A DNA stretch of 54,664 nt from Welwitschia mirabilis (Eukaryota; Gnetophyta; Gnetopsida; Welwitschiales), in assembly GCA_051453625.1 (NCBI GenBank), contig JBOZIK010000001.1:84504592-84559255 (forward strand), written 5' to 3'. The position numbers and the translations under genes are program-made. The notes below the pieces were generated by a model. That model made no database searches. It saw only the letters and a program-made list of their open reading frames with translations, and was not told the origin of the DNA. This document shows positions 1 through 11,568 of the stretch, in pieces; position 1 is the stretch's first letter; each line of letters starts with the position of its first letter.

Positions 1-1876
1 TATCGACAAACATGGGAGGAAGCTCTTGAATCTAGAATCCATACACCAGGAGTAGATTACATGGAGACATTAGCATCTTCATCTCTAGCAATCAGCATGA
101 CTGAAACATCTCTCTTAGATTCCACTTGTTCTTGTCTGCTGTTCTCAAGTCTATTATCTTTCTTCTTATTTTTCAAGGTGTAACAGTCCGTGCACAGATG
201 ACCTTTCTTTTACAATACTAGCAAACAACTTCACTTCTGCCAGCAGATTTACCTCTTCTCTTGCTACATCCACAGAAATCATCTTGTATGTATGAATGGC
301 CCTTTCTAATAGCCAAGGCTTCACTGGGGCCATAGTCTTATCCGCGTTCAACAACTTTGAAATAACAATATTGAGAGATGGTAAAGTTCTGAAAGCAATA
401 GTTAAGGTAGTCTGAACCGCTTCCTAGGATTCTGGTAAGGAACTCAACACAACAACAACTCGAAGATCTTCTTCAAAATTTATACCCAAATCATCTATCT
501 GAGCAAACAAGCCATTCATCTCATCCAAATGACTTTGCAGAGGTGNNNNNNNNNNNNNNNNNNNNNNNNNNNNNNNNNNNNNNNNNNNNNNNNNNNNNNN
601 NNNNNNNNNNNNNNNNNNNNNNNNNNNNNNNNNNNNNNNNNNNNNNNNNNNNNNNNNNNNNNNNNNNNNNNNNNNNNNNNNNNNNNNNNNNNNNNNNNNN
701 NNNNNNNNNNNNNNNNNNNNNNNNNNNNNNNNNNNNNNNNNNNNNNNNNNNNNNNNNNNNNNNNNNNNNNNNNNNNNNNNNNNNNNNNNNNNNNNNNNNN
801 NNNNNNNNNNNNNNNNNNNNNNNNNNNNNNNNNNNNNNNNNNNNNNNNNNNNNNNNNNNNNNNNNNNNNNNNNNNNNNNNNNNNNNNNNNNNNNNNNNNN
901 NNNNNNNNNNNNNNNNNNNNNNNNNNNNNNNNNNNNNNNNNNNNNNNNNNNNNNNNNNNNNNNNNNNNNNNNNNNNNNNNNNNNNNNNNNNNNNNNNNNN
1001 NNNNNNNNNNNNNNNNNNNNNNNNNNNNNNNNNNNNNNNNNNNNNNNNNNNNNNNNNNNNNNNNNNNNNNNNNNNNNNNNNNNNNNNNNNNNNNNNNNNN
1101 NNNNNNNNNNNNNNNNNNNNNNNNNNNNNNNNNNNNNNNNNNNNNNNNNNNNNNNNNNNNNNNNNNNNNNNNNNNNNNNNNNNNNNNNNNNNNNNNNNNN
1201 NNNNNNNNNNNNNNNNNNNNNNNNNNNNNNNNNNNNNNNNNNNNNNNNNNNNNNNNNNNNNNNNNNNNNNNNNNNNNNNNNNNNNNNNNNNNNNNNNNNN
1301 NNNNNNNNNNNNNNNNNNNNNNNNNNNNNNNNNNNNNNNNNNNNNNNNNNNNNNNNNNNNNNNNNNNNNNNNNNNNNNNNNNNNNNNNNNNNNNNNNNNN
1401 NNNNNNNNNNNNNNNNNNNNNNNNNNNNNNNNNNNNNNNNNNNNNNNNNNNNNNNNNNNNNNNNNNNNNNNNNNNNNNNNNNNNNNNNNNNNNNNNNNNN
1501 NNNNNNNNNNNNNNNNNNNNNNNNNNNNNNNNTAATATTTATTTATTCCACTGGGTTGGTCATACCTTTCATTCAACGTTTTCGACAAGACATGCACCTT
1601 CATGATTCCCCTGTACGTTCCAAATATACCATTGCCAAGACAAGGACGGATTGTGGTGAGAGCTTTCCAGTTGAGTTTTTCCTATTCTTTGTCAGGGTAC
1701 TTCTTCGACCAATTAGCATCTAACAATCCGGATGCTGCTTTCGCTTCGCCCTTTGATTTGAGAACAACATCCCAATCCTTCGAGAAGAGAACGTCCTCTA
1801 TCAGGATTTTCCAATTTCCCGAGCTCTCAACTCCAAACAATCTGTTTGTCGTTGACAAGAGTTCCATCTTGTACAA
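1..1876 (-). pseudogene. Copia gag-protease remnant
   Basis: Starts at the ATG at 1876 (minus strand). The first part resembles the Copia gag N-terminal region (DUF4219/UBN2 type): NWKILIEDVLF, then WKALTTIRPCLGN after an in-frame stop near 1676. The gap at 546-1532 follows. Beyond it the minus strand encodes a UBN2-like segment with LDEMNGLFAQIDDLG and VVLSSLPES, interrupted by a stop. It is followed by a damaged zinc knuckle near 200-230, in which only some of the Cys/His ligands remain, and at 1-50 by a protease active-site segment WILDSRASSHVCR, where the catalytic DSG has become DSR. Family assignment is firm from order and motifs; loss of function is clear from stops and the G-to-R change. 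Confidence 0.8.
546..1532. other. Assembly gap (987 N)
   Basis: Run of N inside the gag of the left Copia element. Long 'reading frames' across it are artefacts. Confidence 0.99.
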
Positions 1877-2025
1877 ACCTTAGCGCTTCAATCCGCAACC
1901 CCTCAAAAATTTTGCCACTTGTATGCTTCACGCGCTCAAAAAAAGCTCGTTTTGCTTGCAACATGCTCAATACACTTGCGGAAAGGCCTTATGCAAAGAT
2001 TCGAATGAAAAGCATTTCAAACCGT

Positions 2026-2037
2026 GCTCTGATACCA
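2026..2037 (-). other. Primer-binding site (initiator Met-tRNA)
   Basis: On the minus strand this reads TGGTATCAGAGC, the standard plant Copia primer-binding site for the 3' end of initiator methionine tRNA. It sits directly inside the LTR end at 2040 and upstream of the gag start at 1876. Confidence 0.9.
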
Positions 2038-2039
2038 CC

Positions 2040-2281
2040 TGTTACAAATCTTTACTCTAAAACAATACTAAAGAAAATGAAATAGCAAGCACAAGAACAG
2101 CACAAGAACAATTTAGGAACTTCCTCCCCTTTTCACTTTTCTTTTTCTTTTTTTTTTTAATACTCCAAAGAGATAAAACATAACCTTCTTATACAACATT
2201 ACAACAAGTGGGGAGGGGGTTCAATGTTAAAACATAACATTACAATATAAACAAGAAAAATTTGGCTTCAGTTTTCCAACA
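2040..2281 (-). repeat. 5' LTR of the left Copia element (about 242 bp)
   Basis: On the minus strand the segment starts TGTTGGAAAACTG and ends TTTGTAACA, so it has the TG...CA ends with TGTT/AACA terminal inversions usual for Copia LTRs. The end at 2040 is two bases from the primer-binding site, which fixes the internal boundary. The outer boundary at 2281 is inferred from the TGTTGGAA start and has no second LTR in the window to confirm it. Confidence 0.7.
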
Positions 2282-2812
2282 ATTAGGTTAAGAAAACATG
2301 TGGTAACTAAAATATGGATGTGTTCTACATAGAGATTTAAGATAGTAACAGGATTAATATGTCTAACTTATTTTGAATGTTTCAAAATTTGAATTATCCT
2401 AGTCCAGTGATGCATAAAGCAAGCAAATTGCATTGAAAACCAGTCCTTCATTAGTTGTTCTTACAAGGGGAAAAAGTGTCTGTCATATTCTAGCATGCAT
2501 CAGTAAATATGAAGTAACAAGTATCAACTATCAGGTATTAACAATAATATACGACGGCCCCACTAGGCTAGTACTCAATTAATGCAAGTCTTTTCTAGAG
2601 TCTTCTCCACCTACTACCCTAATACAAGTTCTCTTTTTAGGAGGACATCCATTGGCTCAAGAGGATTCCCCTAAAGGTCAAATATCATCATCAAGTATTA
2701 GATCTCTCTTTTCTTCCACCTAATCCTCAAGCATTTGATGCTTGTTCCCGATCTTGCCCTCAATATCAAATACTCTGACTGACTCCTAAGGATGGTCACC
2801 GTGTTGCTCTAT
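2282..2812. other. Spacer between Copia LTR and hAT remnant
   Basis: No gene seen. The stretch is AT-rich and probably includes the 3' end of the hAT element, whose terminal inverted repeats I could not identify. Confidence 0.4.
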
Positions 2813-5800
2813 CTAAATATCACCATTAAAATCAATATCAACATTGACATCTAAGTCTAGCTTTGGTGGACCATCATCCAACAATAAATCATCATCATCA
2901 AGAGCATCGGGATCCTGAGCTGGAATCTGTAAGTCATCTAGTCCTTGCTCTGATGTGTCCTTAGGTGTAGTACCTATTAATGGTGTCATATAAGATTGAT
3001 CAAGAGCCCAATCTGCAAATGGTGAATCATTGTTGAACTTATCCAATCCTATGTCAGTATCTATCTGTGGGGCCAAATCATCCCTTGTTCTTCTTTTTCC
3101 TAATCTACGAGATCTGTGATATGGCTTTTTAATTCAACTATACATTTACTACTCTGTTTAATCTACCATATCCCACTTTATTATGCTTCTTGAAATGTGT
3201 ATGCCAAAAACATTCCAGTAATGTGCACATCCTTCAGTAAACAAATTTCTTTCTTACTAATCGTCTAAACAACTTTACAAAACAAGAAAGATGAGTCAAA
3301 AATAAAAATACCATTGTAACTTGTGGATCTTATAAGTTGCTTACCAAAAAAGCTACATGATTGAGATAATATATCTCTCACAAATCGAGATAACGCAGGA
3401 GGATCACAGCCATGCATCTTTCATTATCTTACTAAAAACATTAAGTCATTAACATTAGAGAGAATTGAAAATGAAAATACATAATAACATGACTAAGAAT
3501 GTAAAGGAGTGATAAATTATGAGAATTGAAGAGAACGCTTATTTCATTGTCACTTTATTAAGAAGTGCAAGTGAAAGTTAGAAGGTATACCTGGAGGCTC
3601 ATCCAATGCATCTTCCAATGCCTTACATGAGCTCATCTCATTATTTGTAGCTCATTTTTAAAATAGCAAGCTCTGTTGTCAAGTTCTTTCGTAACTCCTT
3701 GGACTCCAAATCTAGTAGAGCATCATTGGATGCATGTGGTACATTTTCTTAATAACCTATGAATATAACATCACAAACACAATTACTTAATAGTCAAAAA
3801 TACATATAGAAATAACCTACAACATATTCATATAAAGAATGAAAAGGCTACAAAATTGAAAGAAATTGAAAATTTTATGTTGTGATGTTGTATTCATTAC
3901 CTTTTAAGGGGCTATACTAATTTTTTCTTTAACACTCTGCTCATCATGCTTTCCTGAACCAGCCTTTGGGTGTAGAACATATGCTGCAGTGAACAAATCA
4001 GTTTGTAATATTTTGCCCTATCTCTTCTTAATAAATCCCTTGATTTGCTTTGTTTTTCTTTCATATTTCATTTCTAAATATGTTTGATGCATCTTGGCTG
4101 TCACTCTAGTGACAACATCATAAACATCCCCCATAGTAGATTATCAGAATTCAGCAACCTTGGTAACTTCACTAATGGCTCCAAGATCTGTTAAAGTATC
4201 AACTACATGGGCAATCAATTTGATAAAATCTTAGGATGGAAGTATGTAAGAAAATATGAAAATGAATATATTATTTTTTGATATCTTTGCAATGAGACCA
4301 TATGGTAGAATGTCTTCTCAGTTTGATTCTTTTGCAAAATCTGCCCTTAGGAGAACTCTGCAAACGAACCAAGAAGAACAGTTAGACAGCCACTCAGGAG
4401 ATAGAAATAGATGCATCATATCCTTCTTGAACTCCATGAATCTCTGCAGTTTGTAGCAAACCTATGAATACCCAGTCTTGCTGACTGTCTATCCTTTGTG
4501 TATTTGTGGAGCAAGGAATGCGTCAAGTCATATGAGTATATAATCTTGCAAATGTATTTGACCTTTTTGATGATCTGTAATAAGATCAATACGTGATAAT
4601 CATTAAATAGACATTAAATGAACACAATAACGAAATGAAGGAAACAATCTCCAAACAAATTCTCAGATGTCTCAAATTTCGAAATCTTAACAAAATTTAA
4701 TTTACAGGCTTAATCCAAGTCAGCTTGCCAATATCCTCAGTCAATAAATCCAGACAATGGGAAGCATATGGAGACCCATATATGTGAGGATAAGTTGATT
4801 GTAGCCTTGCTGATTCGGAAATAAATGCAGTAGCATTATCAGTAATAATCTGCGAATTGCAAAAAATGTAACATTTAAAATAGTAAATTACTTTCAGAAA
4901 AATGAGATGAGAATGGAATACAATATTCTTACTTGTTATCTTAAATATTTACCGATACAACATTACTTGGATCAAGTTGTTCAATGACAGCTTTGTATAA
5001 GTTGCACATGAAGTCTGCATACATAACTTCACCACATGCATCAATGGACTTAAGGAAAATGGTAACCTTTTCAAAAACAACCAAAAAGTTAACCAGAAAT
5101 CATCCTCTCTGATCAGTCCATAAATCCATCATAATTGAACAATTAGTGCTTGCCAAGTAGATCGATAGAGTTGCCATAAGATCTGTGACACTATGATGTG
5201 CATTTTACAATCAGATGTAGGAATGTAGTAATGATAAACATAGTAAGTGGCAAGTCGCAACAACTTGACATTGACATCAATACTAGTGCACTACTGGCCA
5301 TAACACAAAAAATTAATGAACAAAACATAAATGATAAAACAGGGGATAAATACATATTTTGTAGTTTGTACTTGATGATATGATGGCATCTTGAATCCTT
5401 TACCCACCTAAAAGACAAAATCAGTAAGCGTCTGAAATTTTAAGTCTCTGAAGGCCTAGAAAGGAAGCATATGCTTGTACCCAAATTTGGCCAAGTGTGC
5501 ATGTGTAGCATCATGCCTTTCCTTGTTGAAAGGCATGCTAAGCAATGTACATTGCATGATGGCAGTAGTATTGGCAATTTGAGTTGTAGCAATTTTGTGA
5601 ACCTTGTCCTTTGGCCTCTTGGAAGATGAGCGACAACAGTCACTAACATTAGTAAAAGGAGGAGATGTGGTTCCCCCTTGTGAGACAGTACCACGACCAT
5701 TGCATATATCTCTAGATTGTGCAATACCAGATTCAGATAAATGAAATCTAGAGTGTAAAGAGACTTCACCAAGACCAGAAGTTCCTGTCTCAATTGGTGC

Positions 5801-6173
5801 AATAGTCATCTGTATCTGTGATTTCAATTTTAAAGTAATATAATTAACATGATTATCCATTAGTCATTGGGTGAATTTGTAAAAATATTTAAATGGAAAA
5901 ATTGATTTCTTATTGAAACTTCTACTTTCTTCAATTTGCTCATTGTGATTGATTGTACTAAACATTTCACCTTCGCCAATTTATAGGCTGGATCTGTAGT
6001 TGGATTCGTTATGCATGTGACCACATCATTTCCACTTGCCCTAGCCAGATGGAATTTCGTGGTATTTGCAACCATGGAAGTGAAATGATGGTTGTAAAGT
6101 TTGCAAAAATCATTTTTTCGTTGCTGGGATCTCTCNNNNNNNNNNNAACCATTTTAACCTTCTGAGGAGCCAT
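2813..6173 (-). pseudogene. hAT-family transposase remnant (BED finger, DUF659, hAT dimerisation)
   Basis: Minus-strand hAT transposase with domains in the usual order. A possible start is the ATG at 6173 (MAPQKVKMV). A BED-type zinc finger at about 6115-6010 has FCKLYNHHF, FHLARASGNDVVTC, with the second Cys changed to Tyr. The DUF659 core lies at 5155-4955 (NCSIMMDLWTDQRG, then FLVNFLVVFEKVTIFLKSID) and continues at 4860-4690 (IITDNATAFISESARL, ASHCLDLLTEDIG). The segment IHRFATN near 4480 matches the hAT hallmark. The C-terminal dimerisation region is split between 3450-3350 (CDPPALSRFVRDILSQSC) and 3240-3120, probably by an intron with donor GTAAGC near 3345. A tail rich in Asp ends at 2813. 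Several stops, frame breaks and an 11-N gap (6136-6146) mark it as a pseudogene, although some interruptions are likely introns. Confidence 0.82.
6136..6146. other. Assembly gap (11 N)
   Basis: Short N run inside the BED-finger region of the hAT remnant. Confidence 0.99.
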
Positions 6174-7990
6174 AATTCTTAATACATTGCAAAAAATGAA
6201 AACAATGAATGGACCAAATCTTCAAGAACATGCTTATGAGGTTAAAAACCAAGGTTTAAGAGCCAAGCTCTTAAGGCTTCTGAAACATTAAATTTATCAT
6301 ATGTACTTGCATTAAATGAACCTTTTTTTATCCCCTTATCTCACCAGTTGAAGGGATTCAAGGGTGTTTTCATAATTTAAAAAAAATGAGGAAAGGTCAT
6401 TTTTAGCTTTGGAGGATCAAGTAAGAAAGGTGAAACAGAGTTAATGGATTACCAAAAAATCGAGGAGAGGCTATCTTGAGATGCTTCATTTGTTTTTCTT
6501 TGACTGCTATTTGATCCTACAGAATAGAAAGATATGGACTTCCATTGTCTATTATTTTTCGTTATAAATACTATTATCTGGATGAATATCTGATTTCATT
6601 TTGCAAATTTTGAATGGTTGAAGAATGAAACAATTTAAAAATGTTTTTTCAAAATGAGAGCAACACTTAAAGAATAGGGCAGGATCAATACCTGTGAGGT
6701 TCATGGAAGAGAGCAGTGAGAGAATCACGAGTTTAAGGGAGGGTTGGCACTGGCATCAGTGAGAGAATTATCGTGTCTCTGTCTGTGTGAGAGAACCACA
6801 ATGCACACATGTTTCTCTAAATTTAATCTGCTACATGTTTTTGGGCAATTAATTATGAATATATGTGTGCAAGTTATGACTAATCCCATTTAAAAGTGTT
6901 TTTTTTTGTTCTGAGATCTTCATACAAGAATTGGTGATTAATCGCTGCTCTTGAATACTATGCTCCAGAGCTTCTGAACTTTAAGAGTTAGTCCTCGTGG
7001 GTTCTGAAGGATTTGTTGAAGGGTAAGAGGCTATCCTGTTTGATAACGAATATTAGAATTCCATATAACGTTCAACTAGATTGGATGAGGAAAAAGCCCT
7101 CTATACTTTTAAGAATGTTCCCCCTTTCCTTTTGTCATTTCTTAAGAGAAATGGTTTTGTAAATTCTTTTTGTTTTGTTCTTAGAAGTTTCCTTACAATG
7201 TTGATGGGAAGAGGAAGATGAAAATCACTGTGGACATTTGCCAACTGAAGCAACACACATTTCTAAGATAACATAATATCCTGTTGCTCTATTGAGGTGT
7301 TTTGCACTATGACAATTATAGATTCAAGATATACAAAATATTAAAAATATCCAACTTTACCCTTCTTTCCATGTTGGTTCCAAATGATTTCAATATGGGG
7401 CGTCCAGGCCAGTCATCTCCTATCCTGATTGTTCTATATTAATGCAACCTTAGACATCAAGCCCAAGTAGTATTGTTCTTTATCACTATCATTCTAGCCA
7501 TGACCTCCATTAATCCTCAGAAACATGGTGCAAAGTGCAAACAACCCAAAATGCATAAATTTTTTTGAAGCCTTGATTTGGTCTAATTTGGATAGTGGTT
7601 GAAGGCATATATTACTGTTTACTTCGTTTGGATTCAAGGCCATGAACATTTTAGGCATCTTTTGTGAAAACATATGAAGACAGCTCAAACCATATTATGT
7701 TAGAGAAGTGCCTATTTCAATTGATCTTTAATGAAAACCAGGACCTTCTTCTTTCTGAAGGTATGCAATGTAAACTCTGCAAGACTTGTCCAACCATTAA
7801 TGCTAGAAGGTGAAGTGCCAAAGCAATCGTTAGCCTTCTTGTCATTTTGGCTCCAAATATGAGCATTGCATTTTTTGCTGGGCAAATTTTTCCATCCAGA
7901 AGTGGAGGGAGGAATCATGTGTGACAAAGCTAATATTAAGTTGGATGGCATGATCTTCCCAAGCCCTGCTCCATATACTCACATTATTCA

Positions 7991-8192
7991 TTGTTCACCA
8001 TCTTCTAGGTCCACTCTGATTTTGCAAACCTCTTCTTTAGACATTCTAGTTAAAGTTGCCACAGAGAGAAAAAAGGACAAAAGTAATAAAGGCTGGCCAT
8101 CTTATTCAATAGAATACGCGTAGCCAAAGGAGCAAGAAGAGGACAAAACACAATCAAGAGAGTTTGTAAAGTCAAACCAAAGTCTATTTTTA
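7991..8192 (+). repeat. Diverged direct repeat, copy 1
   Basis: Shares an ordered series of words with 8570-8778: CACCATCTTCTAGGTCCA, TTCTTCTTTAG, CTTATTCAATA, GAGCCAAA-type, then a purine-rich tail and AGTCTATTTTT. Roughly three quarters identical by eye. Unclassified, possibly remains of old LTRs or a tandem duplication. Confidence 0.6.
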
Positions 8193-8569
8193 TTCCCTTG
8201 TTTGTTATATTTTTATGTTGAGCCTATTTGATTGTAAAAGTTGGATTTAACTATAAAACACCTTGGAGTGGTTATTAAATAAAGTTAAAGAAAAAGAGAA
8301 TATGGTGGTTAGGAGGAAGTTAAGGTTCGTTTGCTTCTTCAACTTCTTTTCTATATATACCCTTAAAGCCATGGAGGGTGAAGGTGAGATGTCCTTCATA
8401 ATCTGTATTCTTTGAAGCCTTTGTCTGTTAATGAGAGGTCTTCTCTGCTTTCCTGAGGTTGTAGGCTAGAAAGGGGCCGAACCTTCTTAAATCTTTTTGG
8501 GTCCTTTTGTGTTTTGTTTTTGTTCGTATTTGTTTATCTTGCTTTATGCTGTACTCATATTGGATAACA

Positions 8570-8778
8570 GGTTCATCATCTTCCAGGTCCATGCTTTTGA
8601 TTTTGCGACTTTCTTCTTTAGCTGTTTCAAGTATAGTTCTGATGGAGGTAAAAAGACAGAAACAATAGAGGGTTTCCTTCTTATTCAATAAAAAACATGG
8701 AGCCAAACAAAAAAGAAAGAGGGCAGAAGACAAGCAAGAGGGAGTTTAGAGTTGAAGACTTGCAAAGAGTATATTTTT
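8570..8778 (+). repeat. Diverged direct repeat, copy 2
   Basis: Second copy of the repeat at 7991-8192, about 580 bp downstream in the same orientation. The segment between the copies shows no coding signature. Confidence 0.6.
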
Positions 8779-9503
8779 CAGCAATACTCCTTTTTTCTTG
8801 ATGAGTAATCCTATCTAGTACATTGTTTATCTTTTGCCTCCATTTTTAGCAAACATCATGTGTCCTGCCATTTCCTTTGGGCCTTCTCCGCAAAATTCGC
8901 ACGTACAATAGTAAGGCAATAGTATCCATTCTAACTCCATCTATCATGATCTTGCCATCTAAAAGCACATGCATGTGAACTAAGTTCCACTTGGGTTTTT
9001 GGTGAGATACATGTCGGGCTGACAGAGAGAATAGGGAAAGGTTTATTTTGCATTTATTAATAAGAATTGTAGAGATATGGCCCTGGCCACCTCTCTTATG
9101 GTTGCAGATCTACAGCACAGAGATTGCCTTTGGTACCATTTGAATCAAAAGGGTGAGGCATGACACATATCACCTTTTAGAAGGGTTCCATGTAGAACCT
9201 GTTTTAGAGCACCATTTTACTATGGAATTGGGAGAGCATAGTCTGCTCTTAGAGTAATAAACGGATTCTTATTCAAAAGAACCATTGATCAAGTAGGTAG
9301 ATAAAGAGGTTTATCACATTGGCTTCATAAAACAGAGGAAGGGAATGTACCCTTTATTGATTAGTAAGGCTATCCCACCTGGTGAGCTCTTTATATACTA
9401 GACTCACCTGACCAGAAGTTAGGTGCAAGATTTTGTGACAACTATTACACAAAGTTGAAAAGGAACTACTAGCATCTTTCTGTGTGGAACTGGCGGTTCC
9501 ATG

Positions 9504-9898
9504 TGTTGGAAGTGAAGCCAAATCTCTTGATGTTGTTTATTCCTTTGTAGTGTGACTTTATATATTTTTATATAGTCCCCTTTCTTGTTGTAATTTAATA
9601 TTAAAAGGAGAANNNNNNNNNNNNNNNNNNNNNNNNNNNNNNNNNNNNNNNNNNNNNNNNNNNNNNNNNNNNNNNNNNNNNNNNNNNNNNNNNNNNNNNN
9701 NNNNNNNNNNNNNNNNNNTGTAGGAGTCAAGAGTTATCAGATTGGCTACTAAGGACGGCTTGTGTCCTTGCCCTTTTCTTCATTCTAATAGAGAGGTCTG
9801 CATTGCTTCCGTGGTTTTTCCCCACATTGGGGTTTCCCACGTAAATCTCGTGTGTTGATATTTGCATTTTGCTTTTGCTCTGCTGCATTTTTCTAACA
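9504..9898 (+). mobile_element. Solo Copia-type LTR with 5-bp target duplication
   Basis: Starts TGTTGGAAGTG and ends TTCTAACA, giving TG...CA ends. The five bases before it (CCATG, 9499-9503) repeat exactly after it (9899-9903), a perfect Copia-size target duplication. The 3' part contains CCCCACATTGGGGTTTCCCA, typical of the U5 side of plant Copia LTRs. The length is 395 bp including a 106-N gap (9613-9718). No internal retrotransposon sequence adjoins it, so it is a solo LTR left by recombination. Confidence 0.88.
9613..9718. other. Assembly gap (106 N)
   Basis: Run of N inside the solo LTR. Confidence 0.99.
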
Positions 9899-9903
9899 CC
9901 ATG

Positions 9904-11208
9904 CTTCTCTGTCCTTGGAATAATGTTGATCAAAATAGACAATTCTCCATGGGAGAATTTATTGAATTTTCATGAGAGAATGACGAGAATTGTCATGTGT
10001 TTGCTCATTTTTTATATGTATGTATGCATGTATATGAGTTGGGTGTCTTAATGAAAGGGCCCTTAAATTTTCTTCCCTTAAAAGTATTTGAAGATGAATA
10101 TGTCACTGTCATGTATATGTGAATACTGAATACATCATCGATTAGTGAGGCTATCCCCTTTTGCAATATCTCTATAATGCTAGACCCTTTTTATATGATT
10201 GCAAATACTCCACAAGATTCATATCTCTTCACTATCCATCTTCTGTAAGTATATCTATTGTGGATCTGCATGACTGATAGTAAAGAGAGACAAATGACAT
10301 ATATATGTAGTATAAATACTCATGTATATTTACTAAAAATAATGATGTTTTAAGCTCTGTGTGTCAGTTTAGAAAGATTGTTAACAATTAAAATACAAAA
10401 TGAATATCTTCAATTGGCAGGAGAAGTGATAGAAATATGAATGATTGTGTTGTACAATGAAGAGGATCGCATGTTCAAGAGAGAATGGGCATGCACAGTT
10501 CGCTGACAATTTAAACAATATAATTGGAAAAGAGGATGGTAATTATCAAGAAAAATTAGGATGGTATTTATCATGATGTTTGCATTGGTGGAATTCTCTG
10601 TGCGCCAGAATATTGTTAATTAGATAGGTATGATGTATTGTTGCATGCTTTAAGGACCATTACAATATTTTGGGCCTATGAGATAGAAGCTGAGGTATTT
10701 ATAAATTTACAAAAATGGACAATGCACTTTAGGGCAAGTATTCATTTTCATTTAAAGGGACACTTTATTTGGTTAGACATGTATACCTGTAAACTCTTGT
10801 TGCTGTAAATAAAAAACAAAAAAGCAAGCAATATTTTTGTTGCTGTTAGNNNNNNNNNNGTTAGCATGAGATCAAATGTCAGCTCTTTTGCCTTTTTACC
10901 CCTGGAAACATATTTTAGGGGTGGTATCATGATTTATCTTAATAATATGCATAGGATCTCCATTTTTAATAATGTAATCCTGCTGTCACAGCCTAAGCCA
11001 CTAATACAAGAGCAAGGGACATGGACCTTAGTTTCAATTTTACAAGTATTCCTGAAAGAAGTAGTGCAAAGTATGAAATGTAGCACAGAATAATGGCCAA
11101 CACCTTCTAGAATATTTTTCCTTTGTGTATCAAAGTATTTATATTTGAGATATCAGTATCTGTTTTTGATTTTTTTCTAACTGTTTTCCTGAATGTTATA
11201 TTTCACAG
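9904..11208. other. Upstream intron or intergenic sequence of the PPR gene
   Basis: No protein signature seen. It ends in a good splice acceptor (TTTCACAG at 11201-11208), so at least its right part is intron. A short stretch near 10139 resembles one near 9359 (GATTAGTRAGGCTATCCC). A 10-N gap lies at 10850-10859. Confidence 0.5.
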
Positions 11209-11415
11209 GTATATTTTCAACTTGAGAACTTAAGCAAAGCAGATACTCCATACAAGTCAGTTGCTGCACTCAACTGCATAATATTAGGGTGCTCAAATAT
11301 ATGGGATCTTGATCGGGCATTTCAAACCTTTGAAGCCATAGAAAAAACGTTTGGTTTAACACCAGATGTTCATTCATACAATGCAATGATGCATGCTTTT
11401 GGAAGAATGAAACAG
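11209..11415 (+). CDS. PPR protein gene, internal exon (first visible exon)
   Basis: Internal coding exon of 207 bp (69 codons, phase 0 at both ends), with acceptor TTTCACAG and donor CAG|GTTGGT. PPR proteins are helical-repeat RNA-binding proteins, usually in mitochondria or chloroplasts. The peptide carries most of one PPR motif (VAALNCIILGCSNIWDLDRA through FGLTPD) and the first 15 residues of the next (VHSYNAMMHAFGRMKQ region). When joined to the exon at 22174 that second motif becomes exactly 35 residues, and a third 35-residue motif follows. This is strong evidence that the three exons belong together across a 10.8-kb intron. The 5' exons, including any targeting peptide, are not identified in the window. 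There are no stops or frameshifts, so the gene is probably functional. The family is certain; the orthologue is not assigned. Confidence 0.88.
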
Positions 11416-11568
11416 GTTGGTTATCTTATGAAAATTTTATAATGCTTTCTTTATTTTGTGAGATAAAAATGTCAGGTATGTGTAAGCATGAAACAGGTTG
11501 GTTTGCTTATGAAAATTTTATCATGGTGTCTCTTTTCTAAGAATAGAAATGTCAGATGTCTCTCTATC
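11407..11568 (+). repeat. 81-bp tandem duplication covering the exon 3' splice junction
   Basis: The unit from ATGAAACAGGTTGG at 11407 repeats from 11488 with an 81-bp period: both have ATGAAACAGGTTGGTT, CTTATGAAAATTTTAT and RAAATGTCAG. It duplicates the last codons of the exon together with the splice donor. Reading through to the second donor would hit an in-frame TAA soon after 11415, so only the first donor keeps the frame open. Confidence 0.75.

Larger units (their letters stand above)
1..2281 (-). mobile_element. Ty1/Copia LTR retrotransposon, 5' portion, continues past window start
   Basis: A minus-strand Copia element enters from the left edge. Reading leftward from 2281 there is a short LTR, a primer-binding site complementary to initiator Met-tRNA, a broken gag and the start of protease. 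Integrase, RT and the 3' LTR would lie left of position 1. A 987-base gap (546-1532) removes the middle of gag. Stops and lost catalytic residues show that it is inactive. Confidence 0.85.
6174..9503. other. Intergenic, no recognised gene
   Basis: About 3.3 kb with only short open frames and no protein motif I recognise. It holds the diverged direct repeat at 7991-8192 / 8570-8778 and a TATA-like TATATATA near 8350 without a convincing downstream gene. Unseen 5' exons of the PPR gene could lie here or further left, but none has a recognisable PPR signature. Confidence 0.4.

Noticed and set aside
521-1605. Long open frames on both strands across 546-1532, 20880-21795, 43210-43694 and 46569-46724
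   Set aside because: They consist almost wholly of N; no coding evidence.
2403-6760. Terminal inverted repeats of the hAT element
   Set aside because: Candidate CAGTG-type ends near 2405 and 6755 are not reverse complements of each other, and no 8-bp target duplication was found.
8340-8440. TATATATA followed by an ATG as a gene start
   Set aside because: The following frame closes quickly and shows no known domain; promoter-like sequence alone is not enough.
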